A stretch of DNA of 64,000 nucleotides, taken from Actinacidiphila cocklensis. Lineage in GTDB: Bacteria > Actinomycetota > Actinomycetes > Streptomycetales > Streptomycetaceae. A program made the position numbers and the translations under genes. Location of the stretch: positions 1 to 64,000 of the forward strand of contig NZ_CAJSLV010000081.1 in the NCBI RefSeq assembly GCF_907177275.1, in the 5' to 3' direction. Below, piece by piece: positions 34,261 through 43,025 of this stretch. The stretch's first letter is position 1, and every line of letters starts with the position of its first letter. The notes below the pieces were generated by a model. It did no database searches. It saw only the letters and a list, made by a program, of their open reading frames with translations, and was not told the origin of the DNA.

Positions 34261-35499
34261 ATGGCAGGCAACTCGGAGCCGCTGTCGCCACGGGCGAAGC
34301 TGGCCGTGACGGCGGGCAGGGCGGCGGCGGCGGTGTCCCGCGCGGCGGGCAAGGGCAGCGGGTCGGTGATCGGCGGCAAGGTCGCGCTGCGTTTCGACCC
34401 CGACCTGCTGGCCAGGCTCGCCCGGCACCTCGATGTGGTGCTGGTGTCCGCCACCAACGGCAAGACGACCACCACCCGGCTGCTCGCCGAGGCGCTGCGG
34501 GCCGGCGGCCCCGTGGTCTCGAACGCGCTCGGTGCCAACATGCCGGCCGGCATCACCTCCGCGCTGGCCGGCGGCTCCGACGCCCGCTTCGGCGTGATCG
34601 AGGTGGACGAGAAGTACCTGGCCGGCGTGGCCAGGGACGTCGCCCCCAAGGCCATCGCCCTGCTGAACCTGTCACGCGACCAGCTCGACCGGGCCGCGGA
34701 GACCCGGATGCTGGCGGAGAAGTGGCGCGAGGGCCTGGCCGGGTCCGAGGCGATCATCGTCGCCAACGCGGACGACCCGCTGATCACCTGGGCCGCGTCC
34801 TCCAGCCCCACCGTGGTGTGGGTCGCGGCCGGCCAGTCGTGGAAGGACGACGCCTGGTCCTGCCCGTCCTGCGGCGGGGTGCTGCAGCGCCCGGGCGACG
34901 ACTGGTTCTGCGGCGAGTGCGGCTTCCGCCGCCCCACCCCGACCTGGGCGCTGTCCGGCGACCACGTCGTCGACCCGTACGGCGTGGCCTGGCCGATCCA
35001 GCTCCAGCTGCCGGGCCGGGCCAACAAGTCCAACGCGGCCGTCTCCGCCGCGGTCGCCGCCGCCTTCGGCATCGACCCCAAGGTCGCCCTGGAGCGGATG
35101 TACAAGGTGCAGGCGGTCGCCGGGCGCTACGACGTGGTGTCCTTCATGCAGCGCGACCTGCGGCTGCTGCTGGCCAAGAACCCGGCCGGCTGGCTGGAGA
35201 CCTTCTCGCTGATCGACGGCCCGCCCACCCCGGTGATCCTGTCGGTGAACGCGCGCGGCGCCGACGGCACCGACACCTCGTGGCTGTGGGACGTGGACTA
35301 CACCCGGCTGGCCGGGCACCCGATCCTGGTGATCGGCGACCGCAAGCTCGACCTGGCGGTACGCCTGGAGGTCGCGGGCCTGCAGTTCAGGGTCTGCGCC
35401 GACCTCGACGAGGCGGTACGGGCGGCGCCGCCCGGCCGGATCGAGGCCATCGCCAACTACACCGCCTTCCAGGACCTGCGCCGCCGCGTCGGCAACTGA
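34261..35499 (+). CDS. murT: Lipid II isoglutaminyl synthase, MurT subunit
   Basis: 412 residues. The Mur ligase central domain has the P-loop SATNGKTTTTRLLAEALR (Lys68), GVIEVDEKYLAGVARDVAPK and LLNLSRDQLDR. A Cys4 zinc ribbon (Cys201, Cys204, Cys217, Cys220) typical of MurT is inserted. The DUF1727 C-terminal domain includes NPAGWLETFSLIDG. MurT activates the alpha-carboxylate of D-Glu in lipid II with ATP, and GatD supplies ammonia, so the stem peptide gains D-isoglutamine. GAGGAGG precedes ATG 34261. gatD follows by 73 bases. Confidence 0.95.
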   Translation: MAGNSEPLSPRAKLAVTAGRAAAAVSRAAGKGSGSVIGGKVALRFDPDLLARLARHLDVVLVSATNGKTTTTRLLAEALRAGGPVVSNALGANMPAGITSALAGGSDARFGVIEVDEKYLAGVARDVAPKAIALLNLSRDQLDRAAETRMLAEKWREGLAGSEAIIVANADDPLITWAASSSPTVVWVAAGQSWKDDAWSCPSCGGVLQRPGDDWFCGECGFRRPTPTWALSGDHVVDPYGVAWPIQLQLPGRANKSNAAVSAAVAAAFGIDPKVALERMYKVQAVAGRYDVVSFMQRDLRLLLAKNPAGWLETFSLIDGPPTPVILSVNARGADGTDTSWLWDVDYTRLAGHPILVIGDRKLDLAVRLEVAGLQFRVCADLDEAVRAAPPGRIEAIANYTAFQDLRRRVGN

Positions 35500-35572
35500 C
35501 CCGCGGCGGGACGCACCGCCCGCCGCCCCGTTCGCCGGCCCAGCCGCTGCCGCCCGACAAGGAGAAGCACGA

Positions 35573-36301
35573 ATGAGTGAGTCCAGCCTGCGCCTGGTGT
35601 GGGTCTACCCCGACCTGCTGAGCACCTACGGCGACCAGGGCAACGCACTGGTGGTGGAGCGCCGGGCGGTGCAGCGCCGGGTCCCGGTGACCCGGGTGGA
35701 CGTCCGGTCCGACCAGGTCATCCCGACCTCCGGCGACATCTACCTGATCGGCGGCGGCGAGGACCGCCCGCAGCGGCTGGCCGCCGAACGGCTGCGCCGC
35801 GACGGCGGGTTGAACCGGGCGGTGGCCAACGGCGCGATCGTCTTCTCGGTCTGCGCCGGCTACCAGATCCTCGGCCACGAGTTCATCAACGACCTGGGCC
35901 GCCCCGAACCGGGCCTGGGCCTGCTCGACGTGGTGAGCACCCGGGGCGAGGGCGACCGGTGCGTCGGCGACGTGCTCGCCGACATAGACCCGCAGCTCGG
36001 CCTGCCGCCGCTGACCGGGTTCGAGAACCACCAGGGCATCACCCACCTCGGGCGCACCGCGCGGCCGCTGGCCCGGCTGCGGGTCGGCAGGGGCAACGGC
36101 ACCGGCGACGGGACCGAAGGCGCGTTCAACGACACGGTCTTCGGCACGTACATGCACGGTCCGGTGATGGCCCGCAACCCGCACATCGCGGACCTGATGA
36201 TCAAGCTGGCCCTCGACGTGAACGCGCTGCCGCCGGTCGACGACCAGTGGTACGACGCGCTGCGCGCCGAGCGGATCGCGGCGGCGGTGCAGCCCGCCTG
36301 A
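35573..36301 (+). CDS. gatD: Lipid II isoglutaminyl synthase, GatD glutamine amidotransferase subunit
   Basis: 242 residues of the CobB/CobQ-like class I amidotransferase fold. The nucleophile is Cys94 in FSVCAGYQILGHEF and the histidine is His195 in GTYMHGPVMARNP; LIGGGEDRPQRLAAERL and GFENHQGITHLG are typical of GatD. It hydrolyses glutamine and channels ammonia to MurT on the cytoplasmic face of the membrane. AAGGAG stands before ATG 35573. Confidence 0.94.
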   Translation: MSESSLRLVWVYPDLLSTYGDQGNALVVERRAVQRRVPVTRVDVRSDQVIPTSGDIYLIGGGEDRPQRLAAERLRRDGGLNRAVANGAIVFSVCAGYQILGHEFINDLGRPEPGLGLLDVVSTRGEGDRCVGDVLADIDPQLGLPPLTGFENHQGITHLGRTARPLARLRVGRGNGTGDGTEGAFNDTVFGTYMHGPVMARNPHIADLMIKLALDVNALPPVDDQWYDALRAERIAAAVQPA

Positions 36302-36469
36302 CCGGCGGCCCGTCACGCTGCGAGACGGTCGCCTGCTGTTCGGGTAATCGTCAGGTGTCCGCAGTGCGGTCGGCGTGGAGGCGTGCGCCATGGGCTCGGT
36401 AAGCTTTGCCGCGATCCATCCGGACGAGGGGGTCCGGCCGTCCGGTCGAGTTGCGGGAGTATCGAGAGC

Positions 36470-37495
36470 ATGCGTATTGGTGTACTGACCAGCGGCGGCG
36501 ACTGCCCCGGGCTGAACGCCGTCATCCGGTCCGTGGTGCACCGCGCCGTCGTGGACCACAATGACGAGGTCATCGGCTTCCACGACGGGTGGAAGGGGCT
36601 GCTGGAGTGCGACTACCGCAAGCTCGACCTGGACGCGGTGAGCGGCATCCTGGCCCGTGGCGGCACCATCCTCGGCTCGTCCCGGGTGCAGCCGGCGCAT
36701 CTGCGCGGCGGTGTCGAGCAGGCCAGGGGCCATGTCGCGGACCTGGGCCTGGACGCGATCATCCCGATCGGCGGTGAGGGCACCCTCAAGGCGGCCCGGC
36801 TGCTGTCGGACGCAGGCCTGCCGATCGTCGGGGTGCCCAAGACCATCGACAACGACATCGCCTCGACCGACGTCACCTTCGGCTTCGACACCGCGGTGAT
36901 GGTCGCCACCGAGGCGCTCGACCGGCTCAAGACCACCGCGGAGTCGCACCAGCGGGTGCTGATCGTGGAGGTCATGGGGCGGCACACCGGGTGGATCGCG
37001 CTGCACTCGGGCATGGCCGCGGGCGCGCACGCGATCGTGGTGCCCGAGCGGCCCTTCGACATCGCCGAGCTGACCGCGCTGGTCGGCAAGCGCTTCGAGG
37101 CGGGCAAGAAGTTCGCCATAGTGGTGGTCTCCGAGGGCGCCAAGCCGCGCGAGGGCACCATGGAGTTCTCCTCCGGCGCCACCGACGTCTACGGGCACGA
37201 GCGCTTCAGCGGTATCGCCAACCAGCTGTCGGTCGAGCTGGAGGAGCGCCTCGGCAAGGAGGCCCGCCCGGTGATCCTCGGCCATGTGCAGCGCGGCGGC
37301 ACCCCCACCGCGTACGACAGGGTGCTGGCCACCCGCTTCGGCTGGCACGCCGTGGAGGCCGTGCACAACGGGCGGTTCGGCATGATGACCGCGCTGCGCG
37401 GCACCGACATCACCCTCGTGCCGCTCGCCGACGCGGTGCAGCACCTCAAGACCGTGCCCGCCGACCGCTACACCGAGGCCGAGTGCGTCCTGTGA
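36470..37495 (+). CDS. pfkA: 6-phosphofructokinase (group III, actinobacterial)
   Basis: 341 residues. N-terminal GVLTSGGDCPGLNAVIRSVV, the phosphate-donor loop IPIGGEGTLKAARLL, the catalytic PKTIDNDIASTDVTFGFDTA, and VMGRHTGWIALHSGMAAGAH. Glycine in GGEGT points to ATP as donor, while the lysine of PKTIDND (glycine in E. coli PfkA) places it in group III, which is known from Streptomyces and related actinomycetes. It phosphorylates fructose 6-phosphate in glycolysis. A terminator at 37548 ends the unit. Confidence 0.93.
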   Translation: MRIGVLTSGGDCPGLNAVIRSVVHRAVVDHNDEVIGFHDGWKGLLECDYRKLDLDAVSGILARGGTILGSSRVQPAHLRGGVEQARGHVADLGLDAIIPIGGEGTLKAARLLSDAGLPIVGVPKTIDNDIASTDVTFGFDTAVMVATEALDRLKTTAESHQRVLIVEVMGRHTGWIALHSGMAAGAHAIVVPERPFDIAELTALVGKRFEAGKKFAIVVVSEGAKPREGTMEFSSGATDVYGHERFSGIANQLSVELEERLGKEARPVILGHVQRGGTPTAYDRVLATRFGWHAVEAVHNGRFGMMTALRGTDITLVPLADAVQHLKTVPADRYTEAECVL

Positions 37496-37547
37496 GCCGC
37501 TGACCACCGCAGCGCACAGCACCGGCGCCCGCCGCGCGTCGACGCAG

Positions 37548-37583
37548 CCGCCCCCGCCCGGACCTCCGGAGGGGGGCGGTTCT
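37548..37583 (+). terminator. Terminator after pfkA
   Basis: CCGCCCCC (37548-37555) pairs with GGGGGCGG (37572-37579), with an inner CCGG/CCGG extension, and TTCT follows. It lies 52 bases past the pfkA stop and about 66 bases before the ctaG start. Confidence 0.6.
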
Positions 37584-37648
37584 ACTCTGGAGCGGGCACT
37601 ACGGTCGAATCGGCCTGCTGCCGGTCGGCGCGAGCAAGGAGTGAACGG

Positions 37649-38605
37649 ATGGACCACGGTGGGCACGGCATGCACATGGACCTGCCGCCGTTCACCCTCG
37701 GCCGGGGGCTGGCCTTCAGCAGCGGCGACCCGTTCTTCCTGATCGGCTGCATCCTGCTGCTCGTGCTGTACGGCGTGGCGGTGCTGCGGCTGTACCGGCG
37801 CGGCGACCGCTGGCCGGTGGGGCGTACGGTGGCGTTCGCCGTCGGGGTGCTGACCATCGGGCTGACGATGTGCACCCGGCTCAACGACTACGGCATGGTC
37901 ATGTTCAGCGTGCACATGGTGCAGCACATGATCCTCAGCATGCTCTCGCCGATCCTGCTGCTGCTCGGCGCCCCGGTGACGCTGGCGCTGCGCGCGCTGC
38001 CGACGGCCGGCCGCAACCGGACCGGGCCGCGCGAGCTGCTGGTGAAGCTGCTGCACAGCCGGTACCTGCGGGTCGTCACGCATGCGGCGTTCACCATCCC
38101 GCTGTTCATCGCGAGCCTCTACGCGCTGTACTTCTCGCCGCTGTTCGACTTCCTGATGCGCAGCGAGGCCGGCCACCTGGCGATGATGGTGCACTTCCTC
38201 GCGGTGGGCCTGCTGTTCTTCTGGCCGATCATGGGCGTCGACCCAGGACCGCACCGGCCGGGCTACGTGATGCGGATGCTGGAGCTGTTCGCCGGCATGC
38301 CCTTCCACGCCTTCTTCGGCATCGCGGTGATGATGGCGAGCGAGCCGCTGGTGACCACCTTCAAGCACCCCGCGGCGTCGCTGGGCATCGACCCGCTCGG
38401 CGACCAGACCGCGGCCGGCGGTATCGCCTGGGCGTTCAGCGAGATCCCGTCGGTGATCGTGCTGGTGGCCCTGCTCTTCCAGTGGTACACCTCCGAGCAG
38501 CGCCAGGCCCGCCGCAAGGACCGGGCCGCCGACCGGGACGGCGACGCCGAACTCGTGGCGTACAACGCGTATCTCGCCTCGCTCGAGGCGCGCGGACGCG
38601 GCTAG
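37649..38605 (+). CDS. ctaG: CtaG/Caa3-type cytochrome c oxidase assembly membrane protein
   Basis: 318 residues, about seven membrane segments, with the CtaG_Caa3 motifs NDYGMVMFSVHMVQHMILSM, LSPILLLLGAPVTLALRALP, LMRSEAGHLAMMVHFLAVGL and EIPSVIVLVALLFQWY. The N-terminus MDHGGHGMHMD is rich in His and Met and could bind copper, fitting a role in metal delivery to the oxidase; that part is inference. AAGGAG precedes ATG 37649. The C-terminal tail is charged and cytosolic. Confidence 0.88.
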   Translation: MDHGGHGMHMDLPPFTLGRGLAFSSGDPFFLIGCILLLVLYGVAVLRLYRRGDRWPVGRTVAFAVGVLTIGLTMCTRLNDYGMVMFSVHMVQHMILSMLSPILLLLGAPVTLALRALPTAGRNRTGPRELLVKLLHSRYLRVVTHAAFTIPLFIASLYALYFSPLFDFLMRSEAGHLAMMVHFLAVGLLFFWPIMGVDPGPHRPGYVMRMLELFAGMPFHAFFGIAVMMASEPLVTTFKHPAASLGIDPLGDQTAAGGIAWAFSEIPSVIVLVALLFQWYTSEQRQARRKDRAADRDGDAELVAYNAYLASLEARGRG

Positions 38606-38772
38606 AGCCCTCTCGCGGGGACCCCTCGGGCACGCGGATCGCCGACACGTGGCCGGCGTGACCGCCGCGCGCTGGTCGCGGCCGGTGGGCGGGCACTACT
38701 CTCTGCCGGGGCGCGGGTGGACCGGCGCAGCGCGGCCCGGGCGTTCCGGGACCTGTGGAGGGGGAGGTGCCC

Positions 38773-39492
38773 GTGTTCTACCGGGTGCTCAAGTACGTGA
38801 TTCTCGGACCGCTGCTGCGGCTGCTGTTCCGGCCGCGGATCGAGGGCATGGAGAACATCCCGGAGACCGGTGCGGCGATCGTCGCCGGCAACCACCTGTC
38901 CTTCTCCGACCACTTCGTGATGCCGGCGATGCTGCCGCGCCGGATCACCTTCCTGGCGAAGGCCGAGTACTTCACGGGTCCCGGGCTCAAGGGCCGGCTG
39001 ACCGCGGCCTTCTTCCGCGGGGTGGGCCAGATTCCGGTGGACCGCTCGGGCGGCAAGGCCTCGCAGTCGGCGATCGACGCGGCGCTGGGCGTGCTGGGCC
39101 GCGGCGAGCTGCTGGGCATCTACCCCGAGGGCACCCGCTCGCACGACGGGCGGCTCTACCGCGGCAGGACGGGCGTGGCGGTGATGGCGCTGCGCGCCCA
39201 CGCGCCGGTCGTCCCGTGCGCGATGCTCGGCACCTTCGAGCTGCAGCCGCCCGGGCGGAAGATCCCGCGGATGGGCCGGGTCACCATCCGCTTCGGCGCC
39301 CCGCTGGACTTCAGCCGCTTCTACGGCATGGAGGACCGGCGCGAGGTGGTGCGCGCGGTGACCGACGAGATCATGTACGAGGTGCTGGGGATGTCGGGCC
39401 AGGAGTACGTCGACCGGTACGCGGGCGAGGTGAAGGCCGAGCAGCAGGCGCAGCAGAAGGGCGTGGCGGCGCGGCTGCGCCGCAAGTCCTGA
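38773..39492 (+). CDS. 1-acyl-sn-glycerol-3-phosphate acyltransferase (PlsC-like)
   Basis: 239 residues of the LPLAT family. Block 1 NHLSFSDH (HX4D), block 2 GQIPVDRSGGKASQSAIDAA, block 3 YPEGTRSHDGRLYRGRTGVA, and block 4 VVPCAMLGTFELQPPG. It acylates lysophosphatidic acid (or a related acceptor) with acyl-CoA or acyl-ACP at the membrane. GTG 38773 was chosen because GGGGGAGG stands seven bases upstream; a GTG at 38755 is also in frame. The tail KAEQQAQQKGVAARLRRKS is basic. Confidence 0.88.
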   Translation: MFYRVLKYVILGPLLRLLFRPRIEGMENIPETGAAIVAGNHLSFSDHFVMPAMLPRRITFLAKAEYFTGPGLKGRLTAAFFRGVGQIPVDRSGGKASQSAIDAALGVLGRGELLGIYPEGTRSHDGRLYRGRTGVAVMALRAHAPVVPCAMLGTFELQPPGRKIPRMGRVTIRFGAPLDFSRFYGMEDRREVVRAVTDEIMYEVLGMSGQEYVDRYAGEVKAEQQAQQKGVAARLRRKS

Positions 39493-39563
39493 CCGCCCGC
39501 CGCCGCCCGGGGCCGGGCGAAATCGCCTCGCACCGCGGGCGGCGGTCCGCATAGCCTCGGCCC

Positions 39564-40409
39564 ATGAGCGCACGGCTGCGGAACATCGCCCGGGAGAACG
39601 AACGGATCGTCAGCGAGGGCGGCTACCGCGGCCCCGCCGGGCAGTGGGTCGGCCTCGGCCCTGCCGTGGCGGCCGCCGCCGACGGCACCCGGCTGTTCGG
39701 TCCCGGCCCGGTGCCGGCGCCGGCGCCGCCGGAAGGACCGGGCGCGCACTGCACGGTCACGCCGGAGGACAGCATCGCGGCCGCGCGGCGGCTGACCGCT
39801 GCGGGCACCGCGCCGGTCGCCGTGCTGAACTTCGCCTCCGCCCGCAACCCCGGCGGCGGCTACCTCAACGGCGCGCAGGCCCAGGAAGAGGCGCTGTGCC
39901 GGTCTTCGGCCCTCTACACCTGCCTGCTGCGCGCGCCCGGCTACTACGAGCACCACCGCGCGCACCGCGACGCCTTCTACTCGGACCGGGTCATCCACTC
40001 CCCCGCCGTGCCGGTCTTCCGCGACGGGCGGGGCGACCTGCTGGACGAGCCGTGGACGGCCGGCTTCCTCACCTCCCCCGCGCCCAACGCCGGGGTGATC
40101 GCGCGGACGCTGCCGAAGCGTACGGCCGAGGTCGGTCCCGCGCTCGACGCGCGGGCCGAGCGGGTGCTCGAAGTGGCGGTCGCGCAGGGCTACCGGCGGC
40201 TGGTGCTGGGCGCCTGGGGCTGCGGGGTCTTCCGCAACGACCCGGCCAGGGTGGCGGAAGCCTTCGCGGTGCTGCTGCGGCCGGGCGGGCGGTTCGCGCA
40301 CGCCGTGGACGAGGCGGTCTTCGCGGTCCTCGACCGCCGCCCGGACTCGCCTGTACGTGCCGCCTTCGACGCGGCCTTCCCCGTCCCCGTGGTGCGCTCC
40401 CCCGCCTGA
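39564..40409 (+). CDS. Bacterial-type poly(ADP-ribose) glycohydrolase (TIGR02452 family)
   Basis: 281 residues. The macrodomain-related core carries the PARG signature GGG-x6-QEE in ARNPGGGYLNGAQAQEEALC; the second Glu is the catalytic residue. Also conserved are VLNFASARNPG, SSALYTCL, FTSP-like LTSPAPNAGVIA and LVLGAWGCGVFRNDP. The enzyme hydrolyses ribose-ribose bonds of poly(ADP-ribose). No PARP gene is visible in the window. No ribosome site; TAGCCT lies seven bases before ATG 39564, which suggests a leaderless mRNA. It is followed by a 16-bp stem terminator. Confidence 0.88.
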   Translation: MSARLRNIARENERIVSEGGYRGPAGQWVGLGPAVAAAADGTRLFGPGPVPAPAPPEGPGAHCTVTPEDSIAAARRLTAAGTAPVAVLNFASARNPGGGYLNGAQAQEEALCRSSALYTCLLRAPGYYEHHRAHRDAFYSDRVIHSPAVPVFRDGRGDLLDEPWTAGFLTSPAPNAGVIARTLPKRTAEVGPALDARAERVLEVAVAQGYRRLVLGAWGCGVFRNDPARVAEAFAVLLRPGGRFAHAVDEAVFAVLDRRPDSPVRAAFDAAFPVPVVRSPA

Positions 40410-40418
40410 CGCGCCGAG

Positions 40419-40459
40419 GGCCGCCGCCCGCACCCCTGTTTCCGGTGCGGGCGGCGGCC
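40419..40459. terminator. Strong bidirectional terminator
   Basis: GGCCGCCGCCCGCACC (40419-40434) pairs perfectly with its complement at 40444-40459 around a nine-base loop. It separates the convergent PARG and TAP-like peptidase genes. Confidence 0.85.
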
Positions 40460-40476
40460 CCTGGTCCGTGCGTGGA

Positions 40477-42063
40477 TTACGGCACGGGGGTGGCGTGCGG
40501 TCCGCACACCACGTCGTGCCCGTCGAGCGTGCCGTGCAGCAGGTAGTCGTCCACGCGGGAGTTGATGCACGGGTTCACCAGGTTGGTGACGCCGTGCGAG
40601 CCCGCGCCCTGCTCGGTGATCAGCCGCGACCCGGCCAGCCGGCGGTGGGTCTCCAGCGCACCGGGATACGGGGTCGCCGCGTCGTTGGTGCTCTGCACGA
40701 TCAGCACACCGGGCAGCCCGTGGTGCGAGCGGACGTCCACCGGGGTCTGCTGGCGGACCGGCCAGGTGGCGCACGGCAGGTTCATCCAGGCGTTGGACCA
40801 GGTCAGCAGCGGGTACTTCGCGTGCAGCGCGGTGTTGTCGCGGTCCCACCTGCGCCAGCTGGTGGGCCACTTGGCGTCGGTGCACTCCACCGCGGTGTAG
40901 ACGGCGGTGCCGTTCTCCGCGGTGGTGTTGCCCGCGGTGTCCGACAGGTCCGGGCCGGCCGCGTCGACCATGGCCTGGGTGTCACCGGCCGCGTAACGGC
41001 TCCACACGCCGGCGACGGTGGCCCAGGTGGAGTCGTAATAGGGGGCGTTGGTGAAGAAGCTGAGCAGCTCGTTGGGGCCGACGACGCCGCCGATCGGATG
41101 CGCCTTGGTCGCCGCCCGCAGGGCCTCCCACTTCGCCTGGACCTGGGCGACGGTGCTGCCCAGGTGGTAGACGGAGTCGTACTTGGCGACCCATGCCTCC
41201 CAGTCGGCCCAGCGGCCCTGGAAGGCCACGTCCTGGTCGAGGTTGTTCTGGTACCAGACCTGGTCGCGCGACGGGTCGACCACGCTGTCGATGATCATCC
41301 GCCGCACGTGGGTCGGGAAGAGCGTGGCGTAGACCGATCCCAGGTACGTACCGTAGGAGACCCCCAGGTAGTTGAGCCGGTCCTCGTGCAGGGCCGCCCT
41401 GATGACGTCCAGGTCGCGCGCGGTGTTGGGGGTGGTCATCTGGGAGAGCATCGCCGCGCCGGTGCGCTCCAGGCAGCCCTGGGCGTACTCGGCGGCCAGC
41501 TTGCGCTGGGCCTGCTTGTCGGCGTCCGTGTCCGGCACCGGGTCCGCCTTCGGCGCAGAGACGTACTCCGCCGGGTCCTCGCAGGAGATCGGCGCCGAGT
41601 GGCCGACGCCCCGCGGGTCGAAGCCGATGAAGTCGTACGCCTTGGCGGTCTTGGTCCACAGCGGTGCCCCGGTGGCGCTGCGCACCGGGAAGCGCAGGCC
41701 CGAGCCGCCGGGGCCGCCCGGGTTGTAGACCAGTGCGCCCTGCCGCTCGCCGGCCGTACCGGTGCTCGCCGCGCGGTCCACGGCGAGCTTGATAATGTCG
41801 CCGTACGGTTTGCGGTAGTCGACGGGTACGGTCACCCAGCCGCACTGGACCGGGGCCGCCAGGCCCCAGCCGTCGGGACACGCCGCCCACTGGATGCCCT
41901 CGTGCCGGGCTTCGCCCGCGGCGAGGACCACGCCGACGGACTCCGGTACGGTCACGGCCGGCAGGTGGTGCCTGCCGGCGGTCTGTGCGGTGGCGGCCGG
42001 CGCCGCGGCGATGGCGCCCGCGATCAGGGCGCCGGTGGAGACGAGCACGATCGTGCGTCTCAC
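40477..42063 (-). CDS. Secreted alpha/beta hydrolase, tripeptidyl aminopeptidase (TAP/SlpD) type
   Basis: 528 residues. Sec signal peptide MRRTIVLVSTGALIAGAIAA, ending APAATAQ with an AxA cleavage site. The catalytic serine is Ser236 in LGVSYGTYLGSVYA, the aspartate lies in IVQSTNDAATPYPGALE, and the histidine in GAGSHGVTNLVNP. The oxyanion region YNPGGPGGSGLRFPV and the TAP-like C-terminal domain complete the family pattern. Streptomyces relatives remove tripeptides from secreted proteins. Several Cys residues (WAACPDGWG, CGWVTVPVD, CINSR, VVCGPH) may form disulfides, in line with secretion. Confidence 0.9.
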   Translation of the reverse strand: MRRTIVLVSTGALIAGAIAAAPAATAQTAGRHHLPAVTVPESVGVVLAAGEARHEGIQWAACPDGWGLAAPVQCGWVTVPVDYRKPYGDIIKLAVDRAASTGTAGERQGALVYNPGGPGGSGLRFPVRSATGAPLWTKTAKAYDFIGFDPRGVGHSAPISCEDPAEYVSAPKADPVPDTDADKQAQRKLAAEYAQGCLERTGAAMLSQMTTPNTARDLDVIRAALHEDRLNYLGVSYGTYLGSVYATLFPTHVRRMIIDSVVDPSRDQVWYQNNLDQDVAFQGRWADWEAWVAKYDSVYHLGSTVAQVQAKWEALRAATKAHPIGGVVGPNELLSFFTNAPYYDSTWATVAGVWSRYAAGDTQAMVDAAGPDLSDTAGNTTAENGTAVYTAVECTDAKWPTSWRRWDRDNTALHAKYPLLTWSNAWMNLPCATWPVRQQTPVDVRSHHGLPGVLIVQSTNDAATPYPGALETHRRLAGSRLITEQGAGSHGVTNLVNPCINSRVDDYLLHGTLDGHDVVCGPHATPVP

Positions 42064-42082
42064 GTCGAACCTCCCCCTCTGG

Positions 42083-42103
42083 ACCGTGGCTTGTGACCAC
42101 GGT
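42083..42103. terminator. Hairpin between the amidotransferase-like and peptidase genes
   Basis: ACCGTGG (42083-42089) and CCACGGT (42097-42103) form a perfect 7-7-7 hairpin. It lies just after the stop of the upstream minus-strand gene and 20 bases before the peptidase ribosome site. It may be a terminator or an operator. A TTTT run follows on the plus-strand side. Confidence 0.5.
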
Positions 42104-42105
42104 TT

Positions 42106-42960
42106 TCACAGTGATGAGGTGCGAATCCTTTCCCCTGTGTGGCCGCTGTGAACAGGCCGCCCGGGTGATTCTTCATCAAAGCGTGATTTCGCCTGCGCGT
42201 TGGCCTGCGCCGCATGGGTGACGGCGGCCTCGGCGAGCGCGGTGAGGAACGGATGCGGGTCGGTGCCGTCGCCTGCCAGCTCCGGCTGGAAGAGCGTGGC
42301 CAGGTAGAAGGGGTGGCCGGGCAGCTCGGCGATCCTGGGCGCCCCCTCGCTGTCGTGGCCGGTGAAGCGCAGGCCCGACTCGGCCAGTCGCGGCAGCAGC
42401 GCGGGGACGGGTCCGTAGGCGCAGTGGAAGCGCTCGACGCTCTCCCGGCTGCCGAGCAGCTGCTCCGCGCGGCTGCCGGGGACGGTGGTCAGCCGGCCCT
42501 CGTGGCCGACCAGGGAGCAGGCCAGCGGGCCGATCAGCAGGTCGCCGGCCTCCTCAGGGGTGCGCGGGTCGTTCTCGGCGTGCCGGGCGGTGGTCAGGCC
42601 GCACACGTTGCGGGCGAACTCCAGCAGCGCGTGCTGGAAGCCGCCGCAGGTGCCGAGGAAGGGGATGGCGTTCTCGCGGGCGGTGCGCACCGCGGTCAGC
42701 GCGCCCGCCTCGCTGCGGTACGGGCTGCCCGGCAGCAGCCACACGGCGTCGAAGCCGCGGACGGCGCCGGGCGACTGCGCGTCCTCGGTGGGGATCCAGT
42801 ACGCCTCGACGGGCAGGGCGTGCCGGCGCCTGAGCGCGTCGAGCAGGCCGGGCACGCGCTGGTGCGACCGGACGGACGGGCTGCGGTCGCCGACCAGGGC
42901 GATACGGGCGGTTGCCTCAGGGGCGCGGGCGGTACGGGAGTCCGGTGTCATGGCGCTCAT
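42106..42960 (-). CDS. Class I glutamine amidotransferase-like protein (CTP synthase C-terminal related)
   Basis: 284 residues resembling the glutaminase half of CTP synthase: IALVGDRSPSVRSHQRVPGL, LLPGSPYRSEAGALTAVRTA, the nucleophile elbow FLGTCGGFQHALLEFARNVC, and LATLFQPELAG. The cysteine is present, but where CTP synthase has FHPE this protein reads FQPE, so the usual catalytic histidine is replaced by glutamine. A further histidine occurs in DPHPFL. The family is known as 'CTP synthase C-terminal region-related (seleno)protein'; activity is unproven. The last 25 residues are a non-conserved tail. It is divergent from a LysR gene. Confidence 0.75.
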   Translation of the reverse strand: MSAMTPDSRTARAPEATARIALVGDRSPSVRSHQRVPGLLDALRRRHALPVEAYWIPTEDAQSPGAVRGFDAVWLLPGSPYRSEAGALTAVRTARENAIPFLGTCGGFQHALLEFARNVCGLTTARHAENDPRTPEEAGDLLIGPLACSLVGHEGRLTTVPGSRAEQLLGSRESVERFHCAYGPVPALLPRLAESGLRFTGHDSEGAPRIAELPGHPFYLATLFQPELAGDGTDPHPFLTALAEAAVTHAAQANAQAKSRFDEESPGRPVHSGHTGERIRTSSL

Positions 42961-43008
42961 CGTGGGCCTGGAGGCGACATCACGTCCAACGATTCATGCT
43001 GCTTCCCG

Positions 43009-43025
43009 CATCAGTGATACTGATG
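43009..43025. promoter_or_regulatory. Palindromic operator at the LysR start
   Basis: CATCAGT (43009-43015), spacer GAT, ACTGATG (43019-43025) is a perfect 7-3-7 palindrome. It overlaps the start-codon region of the lysR gene and lies 49 bases upstream of the amidotransferase-like gene. GATACT within it could be the -10 of a leaderless lysR transcript, so binding here would be autorepressive. Confidence 0.55.

Noticed and set aside
35387-38368. A 993-codon minus-strand frame across gatD, pfkA and ctaG
   Set aside because: It spans three well-supported genes and their terminator, and has shadow-type composition (His, Arg, Gln, Val rich).
42106-42160. The tail HTGERIRTSS of the amidotransferase-like protein looks like the product of reading a tRNA gene backwards
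   Set aside because: No complete tRNA cloverleaf is present on either strand; only a short word agrees.
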